A DNA stretch of 64,000 nucleotides from Nitrosomonas sp. (GCF_019752095.1 NZ_JAIEMO010000014.1:37796-101795); one strand, 5' to 3'; shown: positions 9,049 to 18,790, numbered from the stretch's first letter. The notes: generated by a model not told the origin, from the sequence alone. Made by a program: numbers and translations.

Positions 9049-9155
9049 CAGGTTCAGAATCACGAATATAGATTAAAAAATAAAACATATCCGATTCATC
9101 AATAAATATGCTCAATTCGCGACCTATCCCCAGGCAGAGTTCTTTTTACCATTTG
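9049..9155. other. Non-coding spacer after the transposase remnant
   Basis: About 107 bases between the IS remnant and the stop of the leftward spermidine-synthase-like gene. I see no gene, hairpin or repeat in it. Confidence 0.3.
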
Positions 9156-9911
9156 TTAAATCGTAAGGATTCCGCCCGGGCAAGATTTTTCCTGCTCCAG
9201 ACGCACCAGCGTCGGTAGCAGATTGAGTCCGGTTTTGTGTTTCAATTCGAGTGCCTGTTTCTTCAGTTCATTCAGCGCGATCTCGATTTTCTCTCCGGTC
9301 GCGGCGACTGCAATGACGTTGCCGCTGTCGCAGGAAGGGAAAGCCAGTGCGCGTTCGTCGAACGAGGTTTTAATGCGCTCCAGACTGGCCTGATAGCCGC
9401 GGTTTCGCCCCAGTAAATTCACTACAAGAATGCCATTATCGTTCAATCGTGTGCGGCACATCTGGTAAAACGGCAACGTATCCAGTTCGCCGGGGCGCGC
9501 ATCGGCACCGAAGCCATCCACCAGAATCAGGTCGTAAGTCTTGTCGTGTCCGGCGATATACTGCGAACCGTCGGCAATCACGATATTAAGGCGCAGCGGA
9601 TCTAGCGGCAGTTTGAAAAATTGCCTCGCCGCTGCTACCACGCGCGGTTCGATTTCAACTACGGTCAGTTTCGCAAGGGGACAGTAGCGATAAATAAATT
9701 TGGTCAGCGATGCTGCGCCAAGACCGATCAGCAGCACTTTAAGCGGAAAGTGCGCATCACCTCTCAGTAACAGGCTCGTCATCATTTCCCGAGTATAGTC
9801 GAGTTCCAAACGCCAAGGACGCGCGATGCGCATTGCGCCCTGTATCCAGTCGGAGCCGAAATGCAATGTGCGCACTCCGGCTTCTTCACGGATATCGATG
9901 GAAAAACTCAT
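9156..9911 (-). CDS. Spermidine-synthase-like (polyamine aminopropyltransferase family) protein
   Basis: The 251-residue protein has the Rossmann methyltransferase-like fold of the spermine/spermidine synthase family: LLIGLGAASLTKFIYR (glycine-rich loop), VVEIEPRVV (acidic cofactor-ribose contact), and LILVDGFGADARP where spermidine synthases carry the catalytic DSTDP-type loop. That loop retains an Asp but differs from true SpeE enzymes, and the N-terminal beta domain is short, so aminopropyl transfer is doubtful; a related transferase role is equally possible. It is soluble. It lies 66 bp after the DUF4010 gene in the same direction, perhaps co-transcribed with recJ and DUF4010. Confidence 0.72.
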   Translation of the reverse strand: MSFSIDIREEAGVRTLHFGSDWIQGAMRIARPWRLELDYTREMMTSLLLRGDAHFPLKVLLIGLGAASLTKFIYRYCPLAKLTVVEIEPRVVAAARQFFKLPLDPLRLNIVIADGSQYIAGHDKTYDLILVDGFGADARPGELDTLPFYQMCRTRLNDNGILVVNLLGRNRGYQASLERIKTSFDERALAFPSCDSGNVIAVAATGEKIEIALNELKKQALELKHKTGLNLLPTLVRLEQEKSCPGGILTI

Positions 9912-9977
9912 TGCCTTCCTTTGTCAAGAATAGTTGTCTCCAGGCTGGGCGCTTTATCATATTTTCCTTTCAGTCGG

Positions 9978-11237
9978 TTAGATCAGAAACAGCAACGCCA
10001 ATCCAATTCCGCCAGCCGTTGCCAGCATGCCCGAAATGCACTGTCGCGCTAATAATGCGTGACCAAAGAAAAAAGTCAATCCAAGTTTGAAGCCGATGTT
10101 GGAGATTAATCCCAGTGAAATGGCCATCACGGTTTGCGTGATTTCCAGTTTGCCCAGTTCGTATAAGCGCAAGCTTGATAGGGTGATGGCATCGACATCA
10201 GTTAAGCCCGAGATCAGTGCGACGGCGTATAATCCACTACTGCCTGCGATGTCGGAAAGCCATGCGGAGCAGAACAGGACAACACCATAAATCAGTCCAA
10301 AGGTTGCTGCTATGCGGATTTCAGTGGGATTCTTGATTTCCGGTATGGGTGCTTCTTGCTGCCGATTTAGCTTGTGCCACCAGTAAGCCGTGATGCCTGC
10401 TCCCAATAGAAAGCCGCTGCCAAGAACAGGTAACAACTGCGGCAATATGGCGGGAGAAACGATTGCACTGATAATGGCTAAACGGATCAACACGGTCAGG
10501 TTGGCGATCAGGATAACAACAACAGCCAGTTGGGTGAAACTTTGATTTTCAACGCTGCGGCGTGCATATACTAACGTTGTGGCGGTACTGGAAACTAAGC
10601 CGCCGAATAAGCCCAGGATAGCGCCATGACGTTGACCGATCAGTTGCAGGGCGATATAACCAGCCAGACTGACGCCCGATATCAATACTACCATGAGCCA
10701 GATCTGATAAGGATTGGTTGCTTCATAAGGTCCGTAATTTTTATCCGGCAGGATTGGCAGGATGATAAACGTCAGTACGGCAAACTGTAGCACCGAGATT
10801 AAATCGCGTCGATTCAGCTTCTGGGTTATGCCGTGTAGCTCTGTTTTGAAATACAGTAATATTGTGGTGATAATGGCCAGCATGACGGCTAAGTTATTGT
10901 AACCGTACCAAACCGTGGCACCCAAACCATAGCAGACTAGAATCGCGGCTACTGTGGTAGTGCCTGGATCTGCGTTTTCGTCTTTAGTGCGAAAATAGGC
11001 TGCGATGGTCATCAGGCCGACAATCAGTAAACCACCCAGCAGAAGCCAGGGCGTGGCTTTTTCCGATAGCATTGCAGCCAGTGTGCCGAATAATGCGACT
11101 AACGCGAAAGTTCTTAGTCCTGCTCGCGATCCCGGACTACGCTCACGTTCTAACCCAATCAGTAAGCCAATCGCTAAACTGGTCAGAAAATGCGGCAACG
11201 CGGCTAATTCGCCATTGAGTGTGAATTCAATGCTCAT
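9978..11237 (-). CDS. MgtC/SapB-DUF4010 family membrane protein
   Basis: Integral membrane protein of unknown substrate. From the ATG at 11237 it is 419 residues, beginning MSIEFTLNGELAALPHF and leading into LAIGLLIGLERER, the MgtC/SapB-like N-terminal domain; about ten further hydrophobic segments form the DUF4010 portion (RTFALVALFGTLAAML, then repeated stretches rich in Leu/Ile/Ala). An open frame continues 67 codons upstream inside recJ, but that extension has no hydrophobic pattern like the family. The chosen start overlaps the recJ stop by 11 bases, suggesting translational coupling. Function is not known; MgtC domains are linked to magnesium stress in other bacteria, which I would not extend to this protein. 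Confidence 0.82.
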   Translation of the reverse strand: MSIEFTLNGELAALPHFLTSLAIGLLIGLERERSPGSRAGLRTFALVALFGTLAAMLSEKATPWLLLGGLLIVGLMTIAAYFRTKDENADPGTTTVAAILVCYGLGATVWYGYNNLAVMLAIITTILLYFKTELHGITQKLNRRDLISVLQFAVLTFIILPILPDKNYGPYEATNPYQIWLMVVLISGVSLAGYIALQLIGQRHGAILGLFGGLVSSTATTLVYARRSVENQSFTQLAVVVILIANLTVLIRLAIISAIVSPAILPQLLPVLGSGFLLGAGITAYWWHKLNRQQEAPIPEIKNPTEIRIAATFGLIYGVVLFCSAWLSDIAGSSGLYAVALISGLTDVDAITLSSLRLYELGKLEITQTVMAISLGLISNIGFKLGLTFFFGHALLARQCISGMLATAGGIGLALLFLI

Positions 11238-13011
11238 TGTCGATTGCCGGTGAGTCTGCATTAAACCAGTGTTCGAGCAGAAATTGCAAAGAAGTTTTGC
11301 CATTGTATTCATTGATCTGCAGTCGATAAACGGCATCAATGATATCGGGTAGCGGGTCGCTCTGGAAAAACAGAATGCCATCGTAAGTATCATTCGATTT
11401 TCGTGGCAGTTGCGTTGATTGATCACCGTTTGCAGCATCCAGTTTTCTTAGTTTCAGCTTCAGGTGTTTTTCACCGACAATGCGTTGGCTTTCAACATAA
11501 AACCGCGCGTTGAATGAGGGTTGCGGGAAACCTTGTCCCCACACCTGACGATCGAGATATTGTGCCAATTCCAGGTTGATTTCAGTAAGCTCCAGATCGC
11601 CATCCGTTTCGATTACTTGTGTCAAATCGGCAGGCGTCAGCAAGATTTGCGCTACTTGTTCGAAGGCGTCACGGAATTTCTCGAAATCTCCGGCATTGAT
11701 AGTCAATCCGGCTGCAGCGGCGTGACCGCCGAATTTTCGAATCAACCCGGGGGATTGTTTGGCGACCAAATCCAGTGCGTCGCGCAAATGAAGGCCATTG
11801 ATTGATCGCCCGGAGCCTTTGATTTCACCATGATTGCCCGGTGCGAAAGTGATTACCGGACGGTGGTGTTTGTCCTTGATGCGTGATGCGAGTATGCCGA
11901 TGACGCCTTGGTGCCAACCCTGATCGAACAGGCAGATGCTATAAGCGGTCTGGATTTCTTCGCACTGGGTTGTCAGGATGTCTTCTAGCTTGGTTAGTGC
12001 GCTTTCTTGCATGGTGGATTCAATTTCTCGACGCTGCTGATTCAGTTCGTCCAGTTGTTTGGCAATTTCCAGTGCATAGGTTTCGTCATCGGTAATCAAA
12101 CATTCAATGCCCAGTGACATATCGTCCAGTCGCCCGGCTGCATTGAGTCGCGGTCCTAGCATAAAGCCCAGTTCATAGGTGGAGATTTGCGAATAATCAC
12201 GCCGCGATACTTGCAATAGTGCGTTTATGCCTGCACAGGCGCGTCCTTTCCGAATCCGCTGCAAGCCTTGTTGCACTAGGATACGGTTATTACTATCCAG
12301 CTTGACAACATCGGCGACGGTACCCAGCGCTACCAGATCCAGGAAGCTGGCAAGATTCGGCTCTTGGTTTGTTGCGAAAGCGCCGCGTTGACGTAATTCT
12401 GCGCGCAGTGCCAGCATTAAATAGAAAATGACGCCCACACCGGCAATACTTTTGCTTGGAAAAGGACAGTCTGGTTGATTGGGATTGATAATGGCCATGG
12501 CCGCAGGCAACTCATCGCCGGGCAGGTGATGATCGGTGATTATCACTTGCATGCCCAAGCGATTGGCTTCTGCTACACCTTCAACGCTGGCGATACCGTT
12601 ATCGACGGTGATCAGTAGATCAGGTTGCTTGGTTTCGTGTGCCAGATATACGATTTCCGGAGTCAGGCCATATCCGAATTCAAACCGATTGGGTACCAGA
12701 TAGTCAATCGTGGCACCAAGCTTGCGTAAAATACGGATGCCTACTGCGCATGCCGTAGCGCCGTCGGAGTCATAATCGGCCACAATCAACAGCCGCTTCT
12801 TCGTGGCAATGGCGTCGGCAAGCAAGGTTGCGGTTAGCGTGATATTTTTGAGTTGCTCGAATGGAATAAGGCGTGTGAGTTCGGTTTCAAGTTGGCTTGA
12901 GTTTTCAATACCACGTGCTGCAAAAATGCGTGCGAGTACCGGATGCAATCCGCAGCTATTAAGTATCTGGAAAGATTGTAAATCATACGAACGGGTGGTG
13001 ATTCTAGTCAT
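11227..13011 (-). CDS. recJ: Single-strand-specific 5'-3' exonuclease RecJ
   Basis: RecJ degrades 5'-ended single strands in RecF-pathway recombination and mismatch repair. The 594-residue product has the DHH phosphoesterase motifs: VADYDSDGATA (motif I), VTVDNGIASVEG (motif II) and VIITDHHLPGDELP (motif III, the DHH itself), followed by the DHHA1 domain with FGGHAAAAGLTI. Length matches E. coli RecJ (577). It starts at ATG 13011, 41 bp after the corC stop in the same direction, and overlaps the DUF4010 gene at its 3' end. Confidence 0.96.
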   Translation of the reverse strand: MTRITTRSYDLQSFQILNSCGLHPVLARIFAARGIENSSQLETELTRLIPFEQLKNITLTATLLADAIATKKRLLIVADYDSDGATACAVGIRILRKLGATIDYLVPNRFEFGYGLTPEIVYLAHETKQPDLLITVDNGIASVEGVAEANRLGMQVIITDHHLPGDELPAAMAIINPNQPDCPFPSKSIAGVGVIFYLMLALRAELRQRGAFATNQEPNLASFLDLVALGTVADVVKLDSNNRILVQQGLQRIRKGRACAGINALLQVSRRDYSQISTYELGFMLGPRLNAAGRLDDMSLGIECLITDDETYALEIAKQLDELNQQRREIESTMQESALTKLEDILTTQCEEIQTAYSICLFDQGWHQGVIGILASRIKDKHHRPVITFAPGNHGEIKGSGRSINGLHLRDALDLVAKQSPGLIRKFGGHAAAAGLTINAGDFEKFRDAFEQVAQILLTPADLTQVIETDGDLELTEINLELAQYLDRQVWGQGFPQPSFNARFYVESQRIVGEKHLKLKLRKLDAANGDQSTQLPRKSNDTYDGILFFQSDPLPDIIDAVYRLQINEYNGKTSLQFLLEHWFNADSPAIDNEH

Positions 13012-13052
13012 GTATCGGGGAAATATAAACGCGCCAGGTTGTATGAACGAAC

Positions 13053-13901
13053 TTATTCAGCGGGTGTTTCTGCTTCTGCTACAAGTTTTTCCACTTTAAG
13101 TACATGCAGGCGACGGCTATCAACCCGCTGCACGGTGAATTTAAAGTGACCGATCTCGACTGATTCGCTACGGTCAGGCAAGCGGCCAAATTTGTTGAGT
13201 ACCAACCCGCCTATGGTGTCGCAATCTTCGTTGCTGAAGTTTGTGCTGAGCACTTCATTGAAGTTGTCAATCTCAGTGGTTGCCTTGACACGGTATAGTC
13301 CATCCGATTCCATGACGATGTTATCTTCTTCATCATCAAAGTCATATTCGTCTTCAATTTCCCCTACAATCTGTTCGAGTACATCTTCAATCGTCACTAA
13401 GCCAGCCATTCCTCCATATTCATTCACTACGATAGCCATATGGTTGCGATTGCTGCGAAACTCCTTGAGCAGTATATTGAGCCGCTTGGATTCGGGAATG
13501 AATACAGCCGGGCGCAACATGTCGCGGATATTGAATTCTTCCGGATCGGCGTAATAGCGCAGTAAATCTTTGGCCAGTAGTATGCCAATAATTTCATCTT
13601 CGCTGCCTTCTGTGACCGGAAAACGGGAATGTGCAGCTTCGATGACAAATGGAATGAATTGTTCCGGCTTCTTGCTGATGTCGACAACGTCCATTTGCGA
13701 GCGCGGAACCATGATATCGCGTGCCTGCATTTCGGAAACTTGCATGACGCCTTCAATCATGCTGAGCGCATCGGAATCGAGTAAATTGCGTTCAAAGGCA
13801 GAGTGCAACAGGGTGATTAGTTGTTCGCGATCTTCCGGTTTGCGGATGAGCATTGCGCCTAACCGCTCTAACCAGCCGCTTTTAGGTGGAGGTTCGTCCA
13901 T
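13053..13901 (-). CDS. corC: CorC/HlyC family CBS-domain transporter-associated protein (YbeX)
   Basis: The 282-residue cytoplasmic protein has two CBS domains (IMVPRSQMDVVDI and following; then MAIVVNEYGGMAGLVTIEDVLEQIVGEIEDE) and a C-terminal CorC/HlyC transporter-associated domain (LYRVKATTEIDNFNEVL to HVLKVEKL). The family is linked to magnesium/cobalt efflux and, as YbeX, to ribosome-related functions. It lacks the DUF21 membrane part found in longer homologues. It sits downstream of ybeY in the conserved miaB-phoH-ybeY-corC cluster; the lnt gene that often follows is replaced here by recJ. Confidence 0.93.
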   Translation of the reverse strand: MDEPPPKSGWLERLGAMLIRKPEDREQLITLLHSAFERNLLDSDALSMIEGVMQVSEMQARDIMVPRSQMDVVDISKKPEQFIPFVIEAAHSRFPVTEGSEDEIIGILLAKDLLRYYADPEEFNIRDMLRPAVFIPESKRLNILLKEFRSNRNHMAIVVNEYGGMAGLVTIEDVLEQIVGEIEDEYDFDDEEDNIVMESDGLYRVKATTEIDNFNEVLSTNFSNEDCDTIGGLVLNKFGRLPDRSESVEIGHFKFTVQRVDSRRLHVLKVEKLVAEAETPAE

Positions 13902-13987
13902 GATGTATTTGAAATCCAGTGGATGTGAGAAAAAAATAGAGTAGAAATTTTCTTTGCCAGTTTCCTAGGGGTAGGAGCATTACATGA

Positions 13988-14428
13988 CTATTGCGCGAAA
14001 TTTGCATTGTCATAATCTAGATAAGGGTTTGCAAAGCCGAGCTTGGCTAGTAATTGTATTTCCAATTGCTCCATCGTTGCTGCATCAGTGTCTTCAATAT
14101 GATCATAGCCTTGTAAATGTAATATGCCATGAATGGTTAGGTGAGCGTAATGCGCCAATAGATTTTTGTGCTGTTGTCGTGCCTCTTCGTCAACCACGGG
14201 CGCGCACAGTATGATATCGCCAATCAAAGGCTTTGTGTCGTCATATACAAAGGTTAGCACGTTAGTGGCGTAATTTTTACTACGAAATTGTTGATTAAGT
14301 TCTTGTCCTTCCCTTTCATCAACGAGTCGTAAAACGACCTCAGCTTCTTGCATCAGCGCAACTTTGACCCAGCGGCGAAACTGCGATCGGGTGGGTGCTG
14401 CTGTGGATTCTGTCGCATATTGCACCAT
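13988..14428 (-). CDS. ybeY: Endoribonuclease YbeY (rRNA maturation factor)
   Basis: Zinc-dependent endoribonuclease involved in 16S rRNA 3'-end maturation and ribosome quality control. The metal-binding signature HGILHLQGYDH is present near the C-terminus, with the family motif TNVLTFVYDD upstream. From the ATG at 14428 the product is 146 residues (MVQYATESTAAP), the normal length. A longer frame reaches an ATG at 14509 inside phoH but adds a basic, non-conserved stretch; I prefer the shorter start, which leaves a 34-bp gap after phoH. Confidence 0.93.
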   Translation of the reverse strand: MVQYATESTAAPTRSQFRRWVKVALMQEAEVVLRLVDEREGQELNQQFRSKNYATNVLTFVYDDTKPLIGDIILCAPVVDEEARQQHKNLLAHYAHLTIHGILHLQGYDHIEDTDAATMEQLEIQLLAKLGFANPYLDYDNANFAQ

Positions 14429-14462
14429 CAACTTGAATGACCTTGTTTTCTCCACAAGATGA

Positions 14463-15461
14463 TCAGGATTGCCGAGTTTGTTTGTCGTGCGCTTCATAGG
14501 CGGTGACAATGCGTTGAACTAGCGGGTGTCTTACCACATCTTCAGATAGAAAACGGGTGAAGGCGATGCCGCGTATATTTTGCAGAATTTTCTGAGCTTC
14601 TATTAAACCGCTTTTCTGGTGTTTGGGCAGATCAATTTGTGTAATATCGCCGGTAATAACCGCTTTTGAGCCAAATCCCATGCGTGTCAGAAACATTTTC
14701 ATCTGTTCTGGCGTAGTGTTTTGTGCCTCATCCAGTATAATGAATGACTGATTCAGCGTGCGTCCGCGCATAAAAGCCAGTGGTGCGATTTCTATCGTAT
14801 TGCGTTCAAATTGCTTGCTTGTCTTATCAAAGCCCATTAGATCATATAGTGCATCATACAATGGACGTAAATAGGGATCGACTTTCTGAGTCATATCACC
14901 GGGCAAGAAACCCAAACGCTCGCCAGCCTCAACTGCAGGGCGAACCAGAATCAAGCGGGATACCAAGCCGCGCTCAAGCGCATCGACTGCACTGGCTACC
15001 GCCAGATAGGTCTTTCCGGTACCGGCGGGACCGATAGCAAAGGTGATGTCATGCTCCTGAATTTGCTGCAGATACTGAACTTGGCGCGGTGTTCGGCCAT
15101 ATAAGTTGCTGCGGCGTGTCAGTAGTCCGGATGTTGCTGGTTGTTTGATATCAATGCTATTGGTGACAGTGCTATTGTTCTCCGCTTTGTGATGTGGATT
15201 TATCGCTTCGATCAAACCAAGCTGAATATGTTCCAGACTTAAATGGTGCTGTGATTGATTATAAAAATCGCGCAATACTTTTGCTGCAAGTTTTGTTTGA
15301 TCGGATTTTCCCGATAAGCTGAAGTGTTCGCCACGCCGAGAAATGGTCACATCCAGCGCAGTTTCAACTTGTTTTAAATTTTCATCCAGCGCGCCGCACA
15401 AATTAGCAAGGCGTTGGTTATCGGTGGGCGTGAAAGAAATTTCTAGGGGAGTTGGTTTCAA
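14463..15461 (-). CDS. ybeZ: PhoH-like ATPase (YbeZ)
   Basis: P-loop ATPase that works with YbeY in RNA metabolism. The 332-residue protein has a KH-like N-terminal region (residues 1-100), Walker A GPAGTGKTYLA near residue 142, and Walker B SFIILDEAQNTTPEQMKMFLTRMG, followed by the PhoH family segment KAVITGDITQIDLP. It lies between miaB and ybeY in the same direction; the 82-bp spacing to miaB is compatible with one transcript. Confidence 0.94.
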   Translation of the reverse strand: MKPTPLEISFTPTDNQRLANLCGALDENLKQVETALDVTISRRGEHFSLSGKSDQTKLAAKVLRDFYNQSQHHLSLEHIQLGLIEAINPHHKAENNSTVTNSIDIKQPATSGLLTRRSNLYGRTPRQVQYLQQIQEHDITFAIGPAGTGKTYLAVASAVDALERGLVSRLILVRPAVEAGERLGFLPGDMTQKVDPYLRPLYDALYDLMGFDKTSKQFERNTIEIAPLAFMRGRTLNQSFIILDEAQNTTPEQMKMFLTRMGFGSKAVITGDITQIDLPKHQKSGLIEAQKILQNIRGIAFTRFLSEDVVRHPLVQRIVTAYEAHDKQTRQS

Positions 15462-15543
15462 TGTCAGAAAATGCTATTTCAATAGGATGATTTTCGCAGC
15501 GCACGGGATACTTTGCAAGCAAAACTCATGCTATAAGTGCATT

Positions 15544-16872
15544 TTATTTGTAAACAATGTCTCCGCGCAGCGAATGAGCGCGGGCTTCATTGATCCGTAC
15601 GTTGACAAACTGACCAATCAACTCAGAGTCGCCGGCTAAATTGACGACACGGTTGTTATCTGTGCGCCCACTCAGTTCATCAAAGTTCTTTTTAGAGGCG
15701 CCTTCCAGTAATACCCGCTGAATTGAGCCGACCATTTGCTGACTGATTTTTCGGGATTGTAGACTCAACTGTGATTGTAATCGGTGTAGTCGTTCCAGTT
15801 TTTCCTCCTGTGACATGTCATCAGGCAAGTCGGATGCTGGTGTTCCGGGGCGCGGGCTGTATATGAAGCTGTATGATTCGTCAAAATTCATGTCTTCAAC
15901 CAGCTTCAGAGTGGCCTGGAAATCTGCCTCGGTTTCTCCGGGGAAGCCAACGATGAAATCTGATGATAATGAAATATCCGGGCGTATAGCGCGCAGTTTC
16001 CGAATAATGGATTTGTATTCCAATACGCTATATCCTCGCTTCATTGCAGCCAGTACCCGGTCAGATCCCGATTGCACCGGCAGGTGCAAGTGATTGACTA
16101 ATTTGGGTAACTGATTGTAAGCCTGAATCAGGCGCGCAGTAAATTCTTTAGGATGAGAAGTGATGTAGCGGATGCGCTCAATTCCTGGAATTTCATGAAG
16201 ATATTCGAGCAGTAAAGCAAAATCAGCAATTTCACCATCACTCATCATGCCCAAGTAAGCATTGACATTCTGTCCCAACAAAGTGATTTCTTTAATGCCC
16301 TGATCGGAAAGAATGGCGATTTCTGTCAGTACGTCCTCCAGAGGACGGGAAACTTCTTCGCCACGCGTATAAGGAACCACGCAGAAACTGCAGTATTTGC
16401 TGCAACCTTCCATGATTGATACAAATGCTGTAACACCTTCAGTGCGAGCAGGGGGTAGATGATCGAATTTTTCAATCTCAGGAAAAGAAATATCAACTTG
16501 CGAGCGCCCGGTTGCTTTGCGTGTTTCTATGAGTTGCGGCAATCGGTGCAAGGTCTGTGGGCCAAATACTACATCAACAAATGGTGCGCGACTGACAATC
16601 GCCTTACCTTCCTGACTGGCAACGCAGCCACCCACACCGATCAACAAATTAGGATTGCGTTCTTTCAAGTGTCGAACCCGCCCTAAATCGTGGAATACTT
16701 TTTCTTGTGCTTTTTCGCGCACCGAGCAAGTATTGAATAAGATCATATCGGCTTCGGCCGGATCATTGGTGGGTTCCATGCCATAAGCAGCATGCAGCAC
16801 ATCAGCCATTTTTTCCGAGTCATACTCGTTCATTTGGCATCCAAAGGTTTTGATATAAAGTTTGTTACTCAC
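15544..16872 (-). CDS. miaB: tRNA-2-methylthio-N6-dimethylallyladenosine synthase MiaB
   Basis: Radical-SAM methylthiotransferase that converts i6A37 to ms2i6A37 in tRNAs reading UNN codons. The 442-residue protein has the three-cysteine N-terminal domain ([39 protein letters not shown]) for the auxiliary 4Fe-4S cluster, the radical-SAM motif [16 protein letters not shown], and a C-terminal TRAM domain ending in LRGDIVYK. Length and order match E. coli MiaB. It heads the leftward miaB-ybeZ-ybeY-corC group. Confidence 0.97.
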   Translation of the reverse strand: MSNKLYIKTFGCQMNEYDSEKMADVLHAAYGMEPTNDPAEADMILFNTCSVREKAQEKVFHDLGRVRHLKERNPNLLIGVGGCVASQEGKAIVSRAPFVDVVFGPQTLHRLPQLIETRKATGRSQVDISFPEIEKFDHLPPARTEGVTAFVSIMEGCSKYCSFCVVPYTRGEEVSRPLEDVLTEIAILSDQGIKEITLLGQNVNAYLGMMSDGEIADFALLLEYLHEIPGIERIRYITSHPKEFTARLIQAYNQLPKLVNHLHLPVQSGSDRVLAAMKRGYSVLEYKSIIRKLRAIRPDISLSSDFIVGFPGETEADFQATLKLVEDMNFDESYSFIYSPRPGTPASDLPDDMSQEEKLERLHRLQSQLSLQSRKISQQMVGSIQRVLLEGASKKNFDELSGRTDNNRVVNLAGDSELIGQFVNVRINEARAHSLRGDIVYK

Positions 16873-16906
16873 GAGTTAGCTCTTGGAATTTAAGAAGGTT
16901 ACGGCG

Positions 16907-17251
16907 TTATCGATGTATTCGCTGTCCTTGACTTTCCGCTTCCTTGACTTCATCCGGGGTCAGAATCCAAACACGATGCAGGTTTCCCATGAAATCCAAC
17001 TGATAGCGGATAAGGCCAACATAGTTCGCGGCATTGGGTAAAATGATCAAATTATCTATCCCACGAATTTGCCCACCTGAGCCCATTTGCATTTGCTGGT
17101 TATTGATGACAAACACTGGAAAAGAAACAGCCGTCAAATTCCCCAGTTGACTCTCAACAGGAAAAGTTCTGGTTTGCTGACCAAATATCGATTGTGCCAT
17201 TGTCATCAACACAATCAACAGTAACAGGGATAATCCCCAAGTTCTATTCAT
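16907..17251 (-). CDS. Small exported protein of unknown function
   Basis: The 114-residue protein starts with a clear signal peptide (MNRTWGLSLLLLIVLMTMAQ, then SIFGQ), predicting export to the periplasm. The mature part is short and contains QMQMGSGGQIRGIDNL, then a segment ending in HRVWILTPDEVKEAES. I do not recognise a domain or catalytic motif. It lies 34 bp upstream of miaB in the same direction, so may share its promoter. Possibly a lineage-specific conserved protein. Confidence 0.7.
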   Translation of the reverse strand: MNRTWGLSLLLLIVLMTMAQSIFGQQTRTFPVESQLGNLTAVSFPVFVINNQQMQMGSGGQIRGIDNLIILPNAANYVGLIRYQLDFMGNLHRVWILTPDEVKEAESQGQRIHR

Positions 17252-17523
17252 AAAGAGCTGGACAGGAGCGGATTAATCGTAAGCATCAAGGAAACAGCTG
17301 AATTACACCTAAATTATTAGAGGCTCATGATACGCTAATTATTGGCAAAACGACATAATCTATCATTGCGCATTGACAGCTAAGTTGATGATTGAGAATC
17401 GAGGCTCTCGATCGAGGATTATATGTGTATTGGATGTGATACTTTAGCAGGAACCAGATCGTCCGGTATTGCAATTTCATTTTAGTTGTTTGGATTTTAT
17501 TACTGCATTTTTGCTCAAATTAT
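17252..17523. other. Non-coding spacer upstream of the thiolase
   Basis: The gap between the exported protein gene and the thiolase is 334 bp. Apart from the promoter-like sequence at its right end, I see only a small palindrome, ATCGAG-GCT-CTCGAT at 17398-17412, and no gene. Confidence 0.3.
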
Positions 17524-17552
17524 TTGCGGATGATCGGACTGCGGCATAGTAT
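17524..17552 (+). promoter_or_regulatory. Candidate sigma70 promoter for the thiolase gene
   Basis: TTGCGG (17524-17529), a 17-base spacer and TAGTAT (17547-17552) lie about 34 bases before the chosen thiolase start. An overlapping TATGAT at 17550 is an alternative -10. Sequence match only. Confidence 0.4.
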
Positions 17553-17585
17553 GATTGCTCGATGTGTTTTAACCAAGGAAAATAC

Positions 17586-18767
17586 ATGAGAGATGTGGTG
17601 GTTTTAAGTGGAGTACGCACAGCCATAGGTGATTATGGTGGGGCATTGCAACAGATTGCCCCAGCTGATTTAGCGGCAAAGGTAGTGCGCGAGGTGGTAT
17701 CGCGTGCAAAAGTTGATCCTAATGATATTGGGCATCTGGTTTTTGGTAATGTGATTCACGGAGAATCCCGCGATATGTATCTAGCACGTGTTGCCTGTAT
17801 TAATGGCGGTTTGCCGCAACATACTTCAGCGCTGACAGTTAATCGTTTGTGTGGGAGTGGTTTGCAAGCCATTATTTCGGCCAGTCAGAGTATTATGCTT
17901 AATGATACCGACGTGGCAGTCGCGGGTGGTGCAGAATCTATGAGTCGAGGAGGTTATTTATTACCGGCACTGCGTTGGGGGCAGCGTATGAATGATGGCG
18001 GTACCGTAGACATGATGGTTGGCGCGCTTACGGATCCATTTGATCAGGTGCATATGGGAGTCACAGCTGAAAATATCGCAGAAAAATGGCGAATTTGTAG
18101 AGAAGAGCAGGATACATTGGCAGTGGAAAGTCATCGTCGTGCCTTGCAAGCAATTAATAATGGCTATTTCAAAGAGCAAATATTGCCTGTTGAAATAATT
18201 TTTGGTAAAAAAACAATTATTTTTGATACCGATGAGCATCCTCGCGAAGATACGAACTTGGGGGGGCTGGCTAAGCTTCGGCCTATCTTTAGAAAAGAGG
18301 GGACAGTAACTGCAGGCAATGCTTCTGGTATAAACGATAGTGCTGCTGCAGTAGTATTGATGGAGAACAGTGCGGCACGGAAAAGGGGCTTGAGGCCGAT
18401 GGCGCGGCTGGTTGCCTATGGTCATGCCGGTGTTGATCCTAAATTTATGGGCATCGGGCCGGTCCCTGCTGTACAAATGGCTTTGCGGCGTGCAAATATT
18501 AAGTTAGCTGAGCTGGATATAATAGAATCCAATGAAGCGTTTGCCGTACAAGCCTGTGCAGTCGCAAAAGAACTGCAGTTTGATCCAGAAAAAACAAATC
18601 CGAATGGAGGGGCAGTGGCGTTAGGTCATCCGATAGGCGCGACGGGTTGTATTTTAACTATCAAAGCGCTGTATGAGTTGCGGCGTACAGATGGGCGTTA
18701 TGCATTGGTGACTATGTGTATTGGTGGTGGGCAAGGAATTGCGGCAATCTTTGAGAAACTTGAATAG
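17586..18767 (+). CDS. Acetyl-CoA C-acetyltransferase (thiolase)
   Basis: Type II (biosynthetic-type) thiolase that condenses two acetyl-CoA or cleaves acetoacetyl-CoA. All active-site blocks are present: nucleophilic Cys in NRLCGSGLQAI, ESNEAFAVQA, the His in GHPIGATG, and the second catalytic Cys in CIGGGQG. The ATG at 17586 (AAGGA 7 bases upstream) gives 393 residues beginning MRDVVVLSGVRTAIG, exactly the usual length; an in-frame ATG 24 bases upstream would add a non-conserved tail. The gene stands alone, with no phaB or phaC beside it, so a role in polyhydroxybutyrate synthesis cannot be claimed from context. Confidence 0.9.
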   Translation: MRDVVVLSGVRTAIGDYGGALQQIAPADLAAKVVREVVSRAKVDPNDIGHLVFGNVIHGESRDMYLARVACINGGLPQHTSALTVNRLCGSGLQAIISASQSIMLNDTDVAVAGGAESMSRGGYLLPALRWGQRMNDGGTVDMMVGALTDPFDQVHMGVTAENIAEKWRICREEQDTLAVESHRRALQAINNGYFKEQILPVEIIFGKKTIIFDTDEHPREDTNLGGLAKLRPIFRKEGTVTAGNASGINDSAAAVVLMENSAARKRGLRPMARLVAYGHAGVDPKFMGIGPVPAVQMALRRANIKLAELDIIESNEAFAVQACAVAKELQFDPEKTNPNGGAVALGHPIGATGCILTIKALYELRRTDGRYALVTMCIGGGQGIAAIFEKLE

Positions 18768-18790
18768 GTTAGGGCTTAGTTTGGCAGAAG

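Noticed and set aside
11238..11438. N-terminal extension of the DUF4010 protein
   Set aside because: The extension overlaps recJ, is Cys/Arg-rich and lacks a membrane pattern; the ATG at 11237 gives the expected N-terminus.
17961..18476. A 171-codon minus-strand frame in the thiolase gene
   Set aside because: Antisense shadow of a conserved enzyme; no ribosome-binding site or motif.
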